Assembly (NCBI GenBank): GCA_021904315.1
Contig: CM038914.1
Coordinates: 19,641,065-19,705,064, forward strand
Length of the DNA: 64,000 nt
From: Sphagnum magellanicum
Lineage: Eukaryota > Streptophyta > Sphagnopsida > Sphagnales > Sphagnaceae
Reading direction: 5' to 3'
Positions 48,630 to 62,889 of the stretch are shown here, piece after piece (the first letter of the stretch is position 1; each line of letters opens with the position of its first letter). The translations under genes were made by a program, and so were the position numbers. The notes below the pieces were generated by a model. The model was given only the letters and a program-made list of their open reading frames with translations. It had not been told where the DNA came from and did not search any database.

Positions 48630-49120
48630 GTAAGCATCAGTGAATGCTCCCTGTGGAGGTTTTGTGCAGTGGCCTAATGTTGACATCACTCATTTCTCGT
48701 CAGGAGCTATACCTGCCATCCATCAAAACAGGGTACAAGGTTAGAATGCTTGAAAGATGTTGAAAGTGTAAACAATCTGTCACTGTTCTTCAATTCCCTT
48801 ACAAGTGAGAAGGATAACATACATCCTCATACCAACGCATGCATAGGTTATTATTTTGATGCTCGCACTACCAATAAGGAAAGCCTCTAGACTATTTAGC
48901 TCTTCAGCCACTCATCTCAGGAGGAAGACCTGAAGCTTTTAGGTCTCTTCTTAGGTCTTAAATCAAAGGGAGGAGGAATAAGTACTAAAGACAACAAAAT
49001 TGTGGTTGCAATAGTAAGCATTGCTTTGAGTGCTTGATGGAGTTCATAACATATTGACACCATCAAAAGCATTTTGACAAGCTTGCAAACTTTTCTCTGG
49101 ACTGGTGGAATGTCCATTCC
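48630..49120 (-). pseudogene. Annexin 5' fragment (exon 1- and exon 2-like)
   Basis: About 49.02-49.06 kb encodes YELHQALKAMLTIA in the frame matching exon 1 and the start of intron 1 of the annexin at 18.6 kb. About 48.63-48.72 kb matches exon 2 (DEK, then a stop, then a GHCT-like stretch). Both are degraded. The order on the minus strand is correct for a 5' fragment. Confidence 0.65.
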
Positions 49121-49539
49121 ACAAACTTAAGCAACACTTATCAGGTAATATATCCCATACTTTCAAATCCTCTCCCAAAGTTCATCTTTCCATTTTTTCT
49201 TCTTTTGCCCAAAAATACAAACCAGGTTGCACAATAAAAGCATGAAGACCATATTTGCAGTCTTGCACCTAAGGCCATCAACTTTCAACCACATTCCAAA
49301 ACCTCAAATACTGTAGCTTTGGCCAAGATGGACCAGGCAATTCTAGTAGTGCTCCACTCTAAAATTGTAAGACCTTGTTAATACAGACCTAGAAACTTTC
49401 ACTAGCAAAAAGTTTATCTACACCATTGTAAACATCTGAGAGTTAATCTTGCTAAAGTGTATCTTCAGTCCTGAAACTATCACTAGAAGGTTTCTGGAAT
49501 GTATTGAGCCTTACTCATTGTTAACTCACTCTCCCACAT

Positions 49540-50030
49540 TCATTGCATGAGCTGCGAGTAAGCAGGCAAAATCTCTTGCAGGCTAGCTTGTGGATTGTGC
49601 AATGCCTAGTACTGCCCTCAAAGTGTCCAAATTTTACCTTTGTGATTGATCACTTGCATATATTTTGGACATAAGGTAACTAGTAACAATTTCTACACTC
49701 AGGTGTTTGTGAACGATAACAAATGTCAGAAGGCATTTACTGCAATTGGAATGTGCTTAAGATTCTTGGGCTTCAATGGTGGCATGTCAAAGATATTGTG
49801 AACTTACCTAGGGGAACTGTGAAGCAAGGTTTGTGCAACCCACCTTCTCAAGGGTGCCCCAGTATTTTGCAGGTAGTCTTGTGACACAATTGTCATATAG
49901 GCAGCTTTGTGAATCTACGCATAGTACTAATCTGTGCCCCATCAGGCCTCACTTGCCCTCTGTGTTCTGTGCACACCTCAGCCTGTGCTAGTTGTCAGTT
50001 CAAAAGTCCCAACAGGAGCTACAATTTAGA
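49540..50030 (-). pseudogene. Annexin 3' fragment (exon 4- and exon 5-like)
   Basis: 49841-50022 aligns with annexin exon 4, from the AACAGGAGCTAC acceptor region to the CACCTTCTCAAGGG donor region. About 49.56-49.64 kb aligns with exon 5 (plus strand GGCTAGCTTGTGGATTGTGC against GGGAAGCATGTGGCTTGCAG). Frames are broken. It lies upstream, in minus sense, of the exon 1-2 fragment at 49.1-48.6 kb, so the two pieces are out of order and come from different annexin copies or from a rearrangement. Confidence 0.65.
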
Positions 50031-50187
50031 ATTTTCAAAGATGAAGATGTAATTGAAACATTTGTCCTATGGGCACAGCAATGTTGAATCAACCCTGCAA
50101 TTAGGTGATCCAAGCATACCTGTAGACTGACTTAGAAACAACCCCACAACACAGCACATTCTGCGTTAGGACATTTTACCATGTACA

Positions 50188-51850
50188 TCACACTTGCACT
50201 GCAGGCTTTGCTCCAATCACATGCTTTAAACTATTTACATCAGGGGCTCGAAGGACTTTTATCTCATGCTTGCATAGTACGTGAGTCATTGCATGATTCA
50301 CCCACAAAGGCACCTTATACCGCTGCTGGATGCATTCGGGGTCTCGTCCACGTGACTGCCTTAAACTCTCAATGGAAGAAATGTCCCTTTGTGTCTTGAA
50401 CCTATACTTGCACCTTCTGCTCTCATCAAGGGCATCCCATTCACCGATGATGGTTGGTGCAAATGTGCCACCTATTCCTAAGGCTATCAGTTGCCTTGGA
50501 CCCTGCTGTGCATCAGCAATGCAGGCCTCAACTTCTTCCGGGTAAAGAAAGTTGTAAACCAAACTTCCTCCACGGTTTCTGGGATTCACATGAAAACTAC
50601 TTAACTGGGTGGTTGAAATTTCAAGAGCAGATGAAGAACCCCTCTCAGTAGTTCCATCTTGACTTCCTCCAGCTTGAGCACTAACCAACCATTGCACACC
50701 TATTTCAGCTTTATATTCCCTTCTAGACAAACTTGAAATATTGCTAGTTATTGTCTTTTTCACATTTTCTACATCCGCTACTCTTGGAGATGAAAGAGTT
50801 GCAGCCCTGTCCTTTTTGCAGTTTAAAGATATTGTGATGTTGTCCTGCAAATATCCAAGATTCCGGGGATTGACATTCGATCCACCACCTTTCCCAAGAT
50901 TGCATTGTGAATTCAATGTGGTAGTTATCTTCTTCTGGTCTCCCATCACTTCAAACAGAAAGTTGAGGACAGGTACAATGGCTGCCTCAAATAGTTGGTG
51001 GCCCTCATGAATCTCTTGCCCACCATATCCTTCACGGACATAACCCCATAGTGGGAAAACAGACACAGCAAGAACTTTCTTTTCTTCTGAATTTGATGGC
51101 AATATCGATGAGGGCTCAGGCGGACGTTGAGAACCATCTTGAGAGCCATCTTGAGGCGGATCTTGTGATGGATCTTGATGCACATCTTTTTTGGACCCTC
51201 CAGACTGCTGTGTTGAACTTCCAGCTTTTGCAGCTCCCTTCGAGCTTCCACCTTCACCACCTGAAACTTGTCTACTTTTTATGGTACTATCTCCTTTGAG
51301 TCCCATGTATTCAGCTAGATCATGTATAAAGGGGGAGAATCGTTCCTCATTCCATTGTTCAAGGTGATCTTCTACATACACCCCAATTACATCATTTTTT
51401 GTCAACCCAACACCAAATCTTTCAGTTTGATTTTCCAGTACTGAAATTGTGGAACCTTGGTCTCCTGTTTGTGGCTCTGGGAGAATGATATTCATCAGCT
51501 GAAATTCTCCACAACCCTGCCTGGCCCACAAGTCTCTCCATGCATGTTCACCAATTTGTCTCACCTCCACATCCAGCTCTTTGGTGACCACTACTTTGGC
51601 CCACTCAAGCCCCACACCTACAGCCTCCGCCATGTTCTCTGCGTCTCTGAACAGTAACTCCATGATGCCCCCTTCATTAATTTTTCTACAAGCAACCATA
51701 ATTGGAAATCTACTGGTTGGGAGATTCTGAACACCTTCAATGCTTGTAATGGCGGCACACAATTCCAGTTGTGGAGATAAACTTTCATTCTTGCTTGTTG
51801 AAGGCATTTCATCATCACTACTTGAACACATTGAATCGCCTTTGGAACTT
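50188..51850 (-). CDS. Locus B last exon: novel C-terminal domain
   Basis: Opens at an AG border (51851) in the phase left at 52991 and runs 554 codons to a stop at 50188. It has the same order as locus A: Ser/acidic start, VGVGLEWAKVV, RQIGEHAWRDL, FGVGLTKNDVIGVY, a Gly/Ser hinge, an Asp-Pro/Gln linker (HQDPSQDPPQDGSQDGSQ), then KKITTTLNSQCNLGK, LGYLQDNITISLNC, PTIIGEWDALDESRRCKYRF and PLWVNHAMTHVL. The first 27 residues after the internal Met are identical to A, and then identity falls sharply; the body resembles gene C more than A. The family is not recognised. The linker is shorter and has fewer Asp-Pro-Pro units than in A. Confidence 0.8.
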
Positions 51851-52990
51851 CTGCAACCAATTACAAAAGAAAAATTCTTGTGTTATTAGGCCACATTTAC
51901 AAATCCAAGTGTGGCCTTTGTTCATTCTAATGATGCACATCATCCTTGAACATGCAAATGTGGTTACCACACCTTCACCATTTGAACCCTGTTGTTCATG
52001 TCCCAAATACAATCATTCCAGCTTGCTACATTATAAATACAAAACAATAGGGTGTGTGGGCTGATTGGCCAAAACAAAAAAATTCTCTAAGTGCTCCATA
52101 GGAATTGGAGCCCCAACTGAAGTAGTATGTTAAACACATTCATATTAACTTGAAGTGTTTGTAAATGAACTTTTTGACAAATTGGACATTATTTTTCTAT
52201 CATATTTTTTTCATTGTTAATGATATATAAAAGAATTCTTCTCAGAATAACTTCATCCATTTCATTGGAGTAGGATTTCACCAAGCCCAACCTATAAACA
52301 TGCACTTCAATATGCATGGGGGTAAATTATGACCCTATGATAGTGGTGTTTATTTGTGAAAATAAGTTGAAATTTTTGTGGAGGGGAAAGCTCAGTGGTG
52401 GGGGCCATTCCCAAAATAAGAGGCCTAGGACAAGGCAATAATCGAGTTTGGCCTCACATTCAAGGAATGTCCCCCACTTGTGAACTCTGCCCTCACATTC
52501 GAGGAATGTCCCCCCACTTGTGGACTTTGCCAATTGTAAAGCATGAGGTGAATGTTATCATGAACCTAGACAAATGTAAATCATGAGGTTTAATAAAGGG
52601 AGGGTTCTTATGCTTACTCCCTAAGAGTGGGAGGGACATTATGCCTATAAGTAGGATCCTCTGACTGGTGGGGAATAAGAATATATCCCTCTTCTTTTCT
52701 AAGAAGGACATTGATGGATATAAGGTGCCTTCCAAGTACACTAAGAAATTCCTTTGAATGCTTTACACATGAAGGGTTGTTTGTTTTATAAGGTCCATAT
52801 TGGGGACCTTGCAACAAAACTTAATCTCCAACCATCAGTCAATACTCTATCATCACATCCATCTTTACAATGGAAAGGTTCCAAGTGAACAAAAAGCCAT
52901 TACACAGTCCCACAACACAGATTATTGACAATCAAACCTCTAGTCATTTCTTGCATTAAATGATATATGGGAACAATTTGGAACACTGAC

Positions 52991-55900
52991 CTGGAACCAT
53001 GACTTTGTGTAGTGCTTGTTTGATCTTGTTGTGGTCTTTTCCCTTTAGGATCACAATCAGAGGTAGACTTTTCAGCAAATATTGTCTGCGACTTGATCTT
53101 TTCCAAAGTAGTTTCAAGTGAGGCACATGTTTTTGATTGTGAAGCATACTGAGGAATTTGAATGTTCATAGCACCTTCTTCAGCATTTCGACCTTCTTCC
53201 AATTGCAATGCACCATTCATTTCATTGATTAGATCACTGATTCTTCGTTGAGTCCACTTTCTTCGTAGACAAAAATCTGCTATCCTTATAGTTGTCATGA
53301 TGCTTTCTACTTGGAAATTGGAACCAAGGGTGGAGTCAATGAACCCCTTATTGAAAAAATCCTCCACCTATCCATGAGTCCACACAAGTCATTTTATTCT
53401 TTGTAACAATGAAGGAGAAAGGTTTGCATATCGATTTTAGTTTGGGAACATGTCATCAAATTTTTACTTTGATGTAATCAGACATTTCACATTGTATGTT
53501 CACTTCTTGGATGACATACATGAACAACATATGGGTTTTGTACTGACCTTCTTTTGTTCAACTAAATTTTTCTCTTATTTTTCCTTGTTGTTATTACAAA
53601 GTTTGTACATTAGTTTGTGTATGAAAGATGGTCTCCTCCATAACTTGACTTTCATTGGCATCTGGGGAGGAAGTTTCTATCTTGATGAATTGATCTAAAT
53701 TATTTGCAAATGAGGCATACTAGTAAAAATTTTAAACTTTTTGATTTAATAATTATTGTTGTCAATGTTCATTAGTCAAATTTTTTTTCTTATAATATAG
53801 ATGCCCGAAATGGATCTAGTGGAACTATAATTCCTCAATGCATTAGATGGCTAACAGTTGGACAATTATTTGTGCCAAAAAAAAGATGCATTGTAGATTC
53901 AAGGAGTAATACCAAACTCAATCCTTCTCTAGGTTGGAATTGTTTCCATCCAGAAATTAGCTCCCATAAAAGACATCCAAATTCGTAAATAAGAGAGTTT
54001 TCCCTGAGAACCATAATCAAATGGTTAGAAGCTTTATCATGGAATCAATGTAGTGCATAAAATTATGACCATGGCTTTAAATTCCATATTGTTTCACCAA
54101 ATGTGGCCATTCAAATCAACAATTTAGGGCTTCAATTTGAATACACCTAATGAATGAAAGTAGATTTTGCAAGGAGGATATTATGCAAACATGACCTAAA
54201 TTAATAGTTTAGTAATGCCTATATTTTTACTTTGCAATGATTTTGACCCCCAAGTGCTATATCTTTAAGAATTTTGACCTATATGGAAAAAAGTCCATGT
54301 TTTTCTTGTAACTAATAATGGTGAAATAAGGGCCATCCAGGTTCATGGATGACTTTTATAGCATTCCATCTCAATATTTATGTTGATCTATACCAACCCA
54401 AACATTGAAGGATAAAATCTTGTAATGTTATGCATATGCTTAATTTTATGTTTACAAAATTTTAGACTTACAATAATAGATGACTCATTAACAAAATTGA
54501 CACACAAATTGAGTCCCTGTAATTTTTTTGTTGGACATTCCTTCTAAGTGAGAGAAAGTGCAACAATTGATTATGAAATGCACTTTAAGCACTAGTTGGG
54601 ATTGCAATGTGACAATGACATCTACCAAAAACAGTAAAAATGTTGGCTTCACAAGAAACTACTTTGTATATATGAAGTTTTATAAATTGAGGTCATTGGC
54701 TTAATGAAGAAAATATGGACATTCCTTTACGTTTTTTAAAAATCAAACAACAATAATAATGTAGCCTAAAAATGCATGGAGAACTCAACACAAAATACAT
54801 ACCGGTGAAATGAGCATGGCTGAAAAGTAACCTTGGGTACCTCATTCTCTGTAAGAAAAATATTCTTGCTCTCTAGTTTGAAATATTGTTCAAGAAAATA
54901 TGGTAGCCCTGTTCAGCCAACGTTGATTGAATCTTCATATTTCAGATGGAACCGTTAAACAATACAATGATGAATACATCATTATCTTCCTCACAAGACC
55001 AATTATGGAAATAACCATTACTTGAAATTTTGAGCCCCCAACAATTGCTGTGAAATTCCATTTGGAATACTAAACCATAAAGGATACAGGCCCTTTCATT
55101 TATATATATGTTAACATTATGTGTAAGAGATAAATAAGCTTCCAAATTTGATAGTTCCACCACCATGGATCTACCATAGTTTTTTGAAATGGCACTATTT
55201 GAATAACCTTGTAAGGGAACGTCGTATCAATTAAGGGACATGTATCTAAAGGCCTTGAACACATTGTTAAAACGTTGTAAAAACATAGATACAAAGGGCA
55301 AGTTTGTGATGTTTAACTCATCAAAGTGCTACTAAAGCTTCAATATGTAGAAAATACAAAGGGTTCTACCCTTATAGACCTTTTTATACAAAAATACTTC
55401 TAGACATTAATTGTGGATGAGGTGTTCAATGCAATAAAGATATGGAAAATCATATTCAGAAATGATATTTTTCTACAGCTCTTGGATTGGCATATGCATG
55501 TGGCAATCATCCAAAATGACACCCTTACTTTCAAAGTTAAACTTGGAGAAAACAATTAGATGGAATGAATCCTAAGTTGGTTCCAAGAATAATTTCATGT
55601 ATATTACTTTGAAAAGAATAATCATTGCACTCTTATTCAAATTGTTGATCAATAAAGACAACATCCATATAGATTAGAAGATAGGGTTTTAAAAAGTTTA
55701 ACATTTACCTTGTGCAATGTGTAGGGCAATTTTGAGTCGTGTTTTCCAATCCAATGGAGGAATATCTGAGTCCAACAAGCTTTCATCTATAAAAATCATA
55801 GACTTGATAAACTATGAATTGAATCAGATAAATTACAAATGATCAATGAACATATGCACAAACTAATAAGTAACATTGGCTTCAAAATAATATTGCCACA

Positions 55901-57273
55901 CTGGCGATAAATAACCAAAAATTTAAGTTAGGAATCAAGAGCCTTTATCATACACATCTAAACTAAAGCAATGGTTGAAAAGCTCATACAAGTCTAGATA
56001 TGTGTGAAACAAGTGAGTTAAATCACCCAATGTTAGTTGATAAACAATCAAAACAATAATTGTTAACAATTGACCACAAAAAATAACTAATCTTAGCAAA
56101 GTGATGAGGTCAAACATGCAATACATTTACATTTTAGTTGCAACCCGTATCAAAATTTAGAGCTCGTTCAAGAATGGTGTGGAAATCATGTTTGGACCTA
56201 GATAGTAGGGCTCTTTAAAACCAACATTGTAAAGGAAATTGACTACAAACATTAATTCATTTTGCAAACTTAATACATAGTTCAATTTGATAGACTTAAT
56301 TTGAGCATACCATACTTTTTAAAATGCAATTGTAGCAAGCTTTGCATAAAGAAATTACAAATAAGATGATGATTTCCTAGTTGTGTGCAAGGACTTCATT
56401 AGTGACATATCCTAGAACATATAGGAAATGAAGCATTCCTTGGTAGAAAGTCAAATGTAATTGGAACATTTGTTCATTAGGAAAACAACATGTTTAGTTA
56501 CTTTTGCAATGCACAATGTGAAGGAACAACTCACCAAAAAGACGGTTTTGCAAAGTTCCACCAGGCATGTATTCATAGATTGAGATTTGACGAGTTTCTG
56601 ATTCGTAATAACCAATCATTTGGACAACGTGTTCACACAATTTTTCAGAGTTGCAACATATCTGAAACCACATTTTACACCCACCTCACAACCCTTATGA
56701 TTTCAAACACACATTTAGGTCATGAATTTTGGCAAAAAAAAAACAAAACAACTAGGGTATAAGTTTGTTGCAATATTACCCATTTCATAACCTAAAAAAT
56801 ATTTTATAATATAGTTTGGTAGGGGTGTTGAATTTTTCTTTGAATGCAGTGCTTAAATTCATTCTTTTCAATGTTTGGTCCTTTAGACGTGTCTTACCAT
56901 TTTTAAGTACTTAGATCATGTAAAGAGATGTTTGAAGTTGAGTTACAACACAATGTAATGTTTAAATAAAATTCCATTTTGATGAAAAGTGGATTTAGTG
57001 AACTATAAGCCTTCAAAGTTGTTCATAAAACTTTAGACTACATGGAAAGACCAAACATGACTAGTTGATCAGGCATTTAGATTCCGCACCAATCCAAACT
57101 GGTGAAACTCTTTTGCAGCTGAATGTGATCTTAGTTCCCAAACCTTCACTGCCACTTCTTGTCCGTTTTGCAACTTTCCATGGTACATTGTCTCAAAGCC
57201 ATATTTTTCAATTCTCTTCCGAAAATTATTAGTCATCACGATCACCTCCATCGATGTGTAGAGACCTGGCTTA
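52991..57273 (-). CDS. Locus B second kinase-like module (k2), pseudokinase
   Basis: Exons: 57273-57090, 56661-56535, 55786-55709, 54908-54803, 54003-53913 and 53367-52991. They keep the same phases as locus A k2, and the first exon is one codon shorter. Visible blocks are LYTSMEVIVMTNNFRKRI, YGFETMYHGKL, VAVKVWELRS, ISIYEYMPGGTL, LDWKTRLKIALHIAQ, YFKLESKNIFLTENEVPKV, LIYEFGCLLWELISG and IDSTLGSNFQVESI. The beta-3 lysine is kept, HRD and DFG are absent (YFK, FQP), and no exon encodes the activation segment. Introns are nearly identical to those of A k2, so the A/B duplication or a later gene conversion is recent. Confidence 0.85.
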
Positions 57274-58718
57274 CTGTATAATTCAAACATGAAATCACAA
57301 GAACCATATGAGAGACAAAATAAAAAAATTCTTGGTTGACTCAAATTCTAGTTTGCATTTTTAGTGTGCATTTCTAGGTTTGGAACACACTACTAGTGAA
57401 ATACCATACATGAAATGAACATGTGGCGTAAAAAGCTTCTAAGGTGCAATAGAATGGTAGGTCTTAGGTTCATGAGTGCAAGGGGATTTTCTATAGCTCT
57501 AAAGGACTAATGATAACAATTAGTTGCATGAAACCTAACCTTACCATCACATAAAAGAAAAATTGAAGAACTTGCTCAAAATACAATCATTATACATCAT
57601 TGTTCAAGTTCAAAATATAATTATTCTAACTCACTACATTATGAATACAAAACAATAGGGCAAGTTTGGGTCGATTAGCCAAAACAAAATCTCTTCCAAG
57701 TTTTCCATAGGAATTCAAGACCAAAATTGAAGGAATATGTTAAATACATTCATATCAAGTTGAAGTGTTCATAAATGAACTTTGTGACAACTAGACATGA
57801 TTCTTCTATCATATGATTATTCCTTGTCAATGATATCTGAAAGAATTCTTTCATAATAACTTCATCCATTTCATTGGAGTAAGGTTTCACAAAACCCAAC
57901 TTGTAAACATGTATTTTAATATGCACCAAAATAAATTATTACCCTAAGACAATGGCATTTGTTTGTGAAAATAAGTCAAAGTTTTTGTGGAGAGGAAAGG
58001 TCAAAGGTGGAGAACATTCCCAAAATAAGGGGCCTAGGACAAGGAAATAGTCAAATTTGGCCTCACATTCAAGGAATGTCCCCCACTTCTAGGCTTCACC
58101 CATCATAAAACATGAGGTGAAGGTTATCATGAATTGAAATAGATGTAAATCATGAGGTTTAGGAAGGAAGGGTTCTTTTGCTTACTCCCTAAAAGTGGGA
58201 AAGACATTATGCCTATGAGTAGGATCCTTTGACTGATGGTGAATAAGAATATATCCTTCCTTTTATCTAAGGGGGACATTGATGGATATAAGGTGCCCTC
58301 CAAATACACTAGGAAATTCCTTTGAATGTTTTACACATGAAGGTATGTTTGTTTTACAAGGTCCATATTGGTGACATTACAACAAAACTTAATTTCCAAT
58401 CATTAGTTAGTACCCTATGACCACATCCATCTCTATAATGGAAAGGTCCTAGCTGAAGAAAAAGTCAATACACATTCCCACAACATAGATTGTTGATTAA
58501 TCAAATTTCTAGTCATTTCTTGCATTAAATGATAGATAAATGTAATTTGAAACACTAACCTGGAACCGTGACTTTGCACATTGCTTGTTTCAGGTTGTTG
58601 TTGTTTTTTCCCTTTAAGATTCATAAACACATGTTCACAATTAGAGGTAGACTTTTCAATGAATTTCATTTGCCACTTGATATCTTTGGATGGAAGTTTA
58701 AAAGAGGGACACAATTTT

Positions 58719-61700
58719 CTATTGTGAAGCATATTGATAAATTTCAATCTTAATAACACCTTCTTCAACCTTCTGACCTTCTTCCAATTGCAATGCACCA
58801 TTAATTTCATCGATCACATCACTCATTGTTAATGGAAGAACCCGCAGTTGGTTTTGATTTAGACACATATTTATTAACTTCACAATTTTCATGATGGCTT
58901 CTGTTGGGAAGTTGGAGCCAAGGATAGCTTTGGTGATCCCCATGTCGCCAGAATCTTGCAAAACGATTTTCACCTATCCATGAGTCCAAGTGTGCAAGTC
59001 ATTTTATTATTTGTAACAATGAAAAAGGGGTTGCATATCCAATTTAGTTTTTGAATATGTCATCTAATCTCAACTTTGATGTATTTAGACATTTCACATT
59101 AAACATTCACAACTTGGTTTAACATGTGCATGAACAACATATGGGTTTTGCACTAACCTTTTTTTGCTCAATTAAGTTCTTTTCTTATTCTTCTTTGTTG
59201 TTATTACAAGTTTGTACATTATTCCTTGTTTGAATAATGGTCTTTTCCATACCTTGACCTTCATTGACATGTGGAGAGTAAGTTGCTATCTTGATGTATT
59301 CATGGAAATTATTTGCAATTGTGGCATATTAGTAATAATTATAAACTTATTAATTAAATAAGTTTCATCTTCAATGTTCATTGGTCAATCTTTTTTCTTT
59401 TTAATATAAATGCCTAGTATGGATTTCTTGGAACTATAATTCTTTCATGGATCAAATGGCCAACAATTGAACAATTTATTGTGTAAACAAAAAATGGAAT
59501 ATAGATTGAAGGAATAATACCAAATCATTTATTCCATGTATGGTTTGTCGTTGCCCAGAAATTAGCTCCCATAAAAAACCTCCAAAGTTGTAAATACCAA
59601 ACTGTTGCCTGACAACCATATGCAAATGGTTAGAAGCTTTGTCACAAAGTGAACATAATGTTTAATGGCAGTAGCCTCCATTTTCTTTCACCAAATCTTG
59701 AGTTTGAAACTAACAATTTAAAATTTAAAGTTAAATACACCTAATGATTGAAGCTAAATTTAACAAGGAAAATATTTTGCAAACATTACGTAGATTAGTA
59801 GTTTAAGAATCCCGGAATTTACTTTGAAACGATTTACACCCCCAAATGCCATGTCTTAAAAAAAATTTGACCTATATCAAAGAAAATGAATGTTTATCTG
59901 TGAAAAAGAATGGTGAAACAAGGGCCATCCAGCTCCATGTATGACTTTTATGGAATTTGATCTCAATATCTCTGTTAGTTTATACGAACGTTAACATTGG
60001 ACAATACATTCCTGCAATATCCCTATGTCCACCTATCGTATGTTGACAAAGGTTTAAACTATTAAAAGGAATATTAAATGACTCATTAGCAAACACATCA
60101 AGTAGACCCACAAATTGGGTCCATGCAAATTTGCATTGGACATTCTTGTTGGGTGATAAAGAAAGTCCAACAATTGATTTTTGGAAATGAATTTGAAACA
60201 TTAATTGGAGTATAATCTGATAGTGACATCCAACAAAAAAATTTAAAATGTGGGCTTCACAGAAAATTACTAAGTATATATATGAGGTTTTATAAATTGA
60301 AGCCATAGGTTTAAGGAAGAAAATATGGACATTCCTTTATTTGGTTTTTCAATCAATAAACAATAAAAATATAGGCCAGAAAAACATGGAGAGTTCAACA
60401 CAAATTACGTACCGTTCCAGGGATGGAAACTGAGACAATGGAAGTTGAGATGTTCCCCCAAACTGAAGGACATTATGAAATCGAAGAATACTTTTAGGTA
60501 CCGAATTCTCTGTAAGAAAAATATTGATATTATGCCATGGGAGATAGTTTTCACCAAAATATTGCATGCCTATTCAACCAATATCAAGCAAATGTCTTCA
60601 TATTTGAGGTATAGAACACTTTAAACACTTCATTCATGAATACACCATTTTCTTCCTAATGAGACTAATTATGGAAATAACCATTACTTGAACTTGTGAA
60701 CCTTCAACAATTGGTGTCAAATTCCATTTGGAATACTAAACCTGATATGACATAGGCTGCTTTCACTTTTATATATGTTAGCATTATGTGACAAATAAAT
60801 AGCCCCCCAAATTTGAAAGGTGCACCACCATTGATTCACAATATTTTTGTGGAGTGGCTATAGCTAAGCAACCTTGTAAGGGCTACCTCATTAAGTATTT
60901 GTGAAGTTCCTAAAGGCCTTTACTAGTTTGGCTGCATTCAAAAAAATGCAATGCCATTTTCCAACTAAATCATGTATATAAGTAATAATTTGAAAATTCA
61001 AATATTCAACAACCAAGCATAGGGCTTCAACTCATCAAAGCACAACTAAAACTTCAATATGTAGAAAATACAACGGGTTCTATCCTTATAAACCTTTTTA
61101 TACAAAAATAAGCAAACATTACATGTGGATGAGGTGTTCAATGCAATGAAGATATTGATAATTATACTCGTACAAGATAGTTTTGTACAGTTCTTGGCTT
61201 TGACATATGTTTGTGGAACTCATCCAAAACAACACCTTTACTTTCAAAGACCAACTTGAAGAAAACAATTAGATGGAATGAATCCTAAGTTGGTTAGAGG
61301 AATAGGTTCATGCATATTAATTTCAAAAAAAATCATGCCACTCTAGTTGAAATTGTCAATCAATAAAGAAAATATAAGACATGTTATTTTTAAAATATAA
61401 TAGTTACCTTTTGCTATGTGTAGGGCAATTTGGAGTCGTGTTTTCCAGTCCAATGCTTGAGTTCTCGAGTGGAAAACACCTTTATCTATAAAAGTCATGG
61501 AGTCAAATTATGAAGTCATTTAAATAAGTTACAAATGAATGATGAACATATGCATAAACTAACAACGAACACTGGCCACAAAAATTTATTGCTGCAATGG
61601 GGAGAAGTAACCAATATTTTTAATTTAGGATTCAAGAAGGTTTATCATACACATCTAGGCGGGTGTGAAACAAGGGAATTAAATCACCCAATGTTAGTTG

Positions 61701-62889
61701 ACAAATAGCTAAAACAACAATTGTTAACCATTGACCACAAAAAATAATCAATCTCAGCAAAGAGACTAGGTTGCATGCATTACATTGACATTTGAGTTGC
61801 ACCCACTATCAAAATCCAGAGGCCTTTCAGGAATGACATGGATATCATGTATAGACCTAGACGATAGGGCTCTCTAAAACCAGAACCGTAAAGCAAATCA
61901 AGTACAAAAATTAATTCATTTTGTAAGCCATGGTCCAACTTGATGTACTCTATTTCAATCTAACATACTCTTTGAAATGCAACTGCAGCAAACTCTGCAT
62001 AAAGAACCTACAAATAATATGATGATTTCCTAATTGTATGCAAGGACTTCATTAGTGACATATCCTCCAACACACATAGGAAGCATTCCCTAGTAGACAA
62101 TGAAATTTAATTGGAGCATCTACTCACTAAAAGAACAACAATAGATTCATTTACTCTTGGATTGCACAATAGGAAGCAACAACTCACCAAAAAAATCTTT
62201 GAAACGTCCACCAGGCATGTACTCATAAATTGAAATTTGTTGATCTCCTTCGCAATAACCAATCACTTTGACTATGTGTTCACAACACTTTTCATACCGT
62301 CCACAAAACTAAAACCACATGTTACACCCAGATCACAACCCTTGTGATTTCAAACACACATTTGTCTATGAATTTTTGCAAAAGAGCCAAAAAAAAACTA
62401 GGGTATGAGTTTGCTGTAGTATTAGCAATTTTCATAGCTTGCAAAATATTTTGTAATATACTTCAGTAGGGGTGTTGAATGGCTCCTTGAATGCAGTGCT
62501 TAATGCATTCAATGCTGGTGTTAAACATGTCCTACCATTTTTAAGTACTTAAATCATTTAAGGGCATGGTTGAGGCTCAATTGTTTTACAAGGCAATTTA
62601 ATGATCAAATAAAATTCCATTCTAATGAGAAGTGGATCTATCAAGTTATCAGACACTGTTGGTTGATCAAGAAATAGGGCTCCTCACCGTTTCAAACTGG
62701 TGAAACTCTTCTGCAACTGAAAGAGTTTGAGGTGCAGCTAGTAAACCTAGTTTCCAAACCTGCACTGCCACTTCTTGTCCAGTTTGCAACTTTCCATGGT
62801 ACATTGTCCCAAAGCCATTTTCTTCAATTATCTTCCCAAAATTATCAGTCATCACCTTCACCTCCATCATTGTGTAACAACCTGGCTCA
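58719..62889 (-). CDS. Locus B first kinase-like module (k1), pseudokinase
   Basis: Exons: 62889-62688, 62308-62188, 61485-61408, 60569-60413, 59608-59521 and 58973-58719 (TAG at 58721-58719). All phases agree. The first exon has five extra codons (LGLLAAPQTLSVAEEF) relative to locus A. Blocks: CYTMMEVKVMTDNFGKIIEE, NGFGTMYHGKL, VAVQVWKLG, HIVKVIGYCEGDQQISIYEY, LDWKTRLQIALHIAK, WHNINIFLTENSVPKS, YNFGGFLWELISG and KAILGSNFPTEAI. Here even the beta-3 lysine is replaced (VAVQV), besides HRD and DFG loss. The stop sits at the same codon as in A k1 but is TAG rather than TAA; beyond it the frame is shifted, so the tail is not maintained. Confidence 0.85.
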
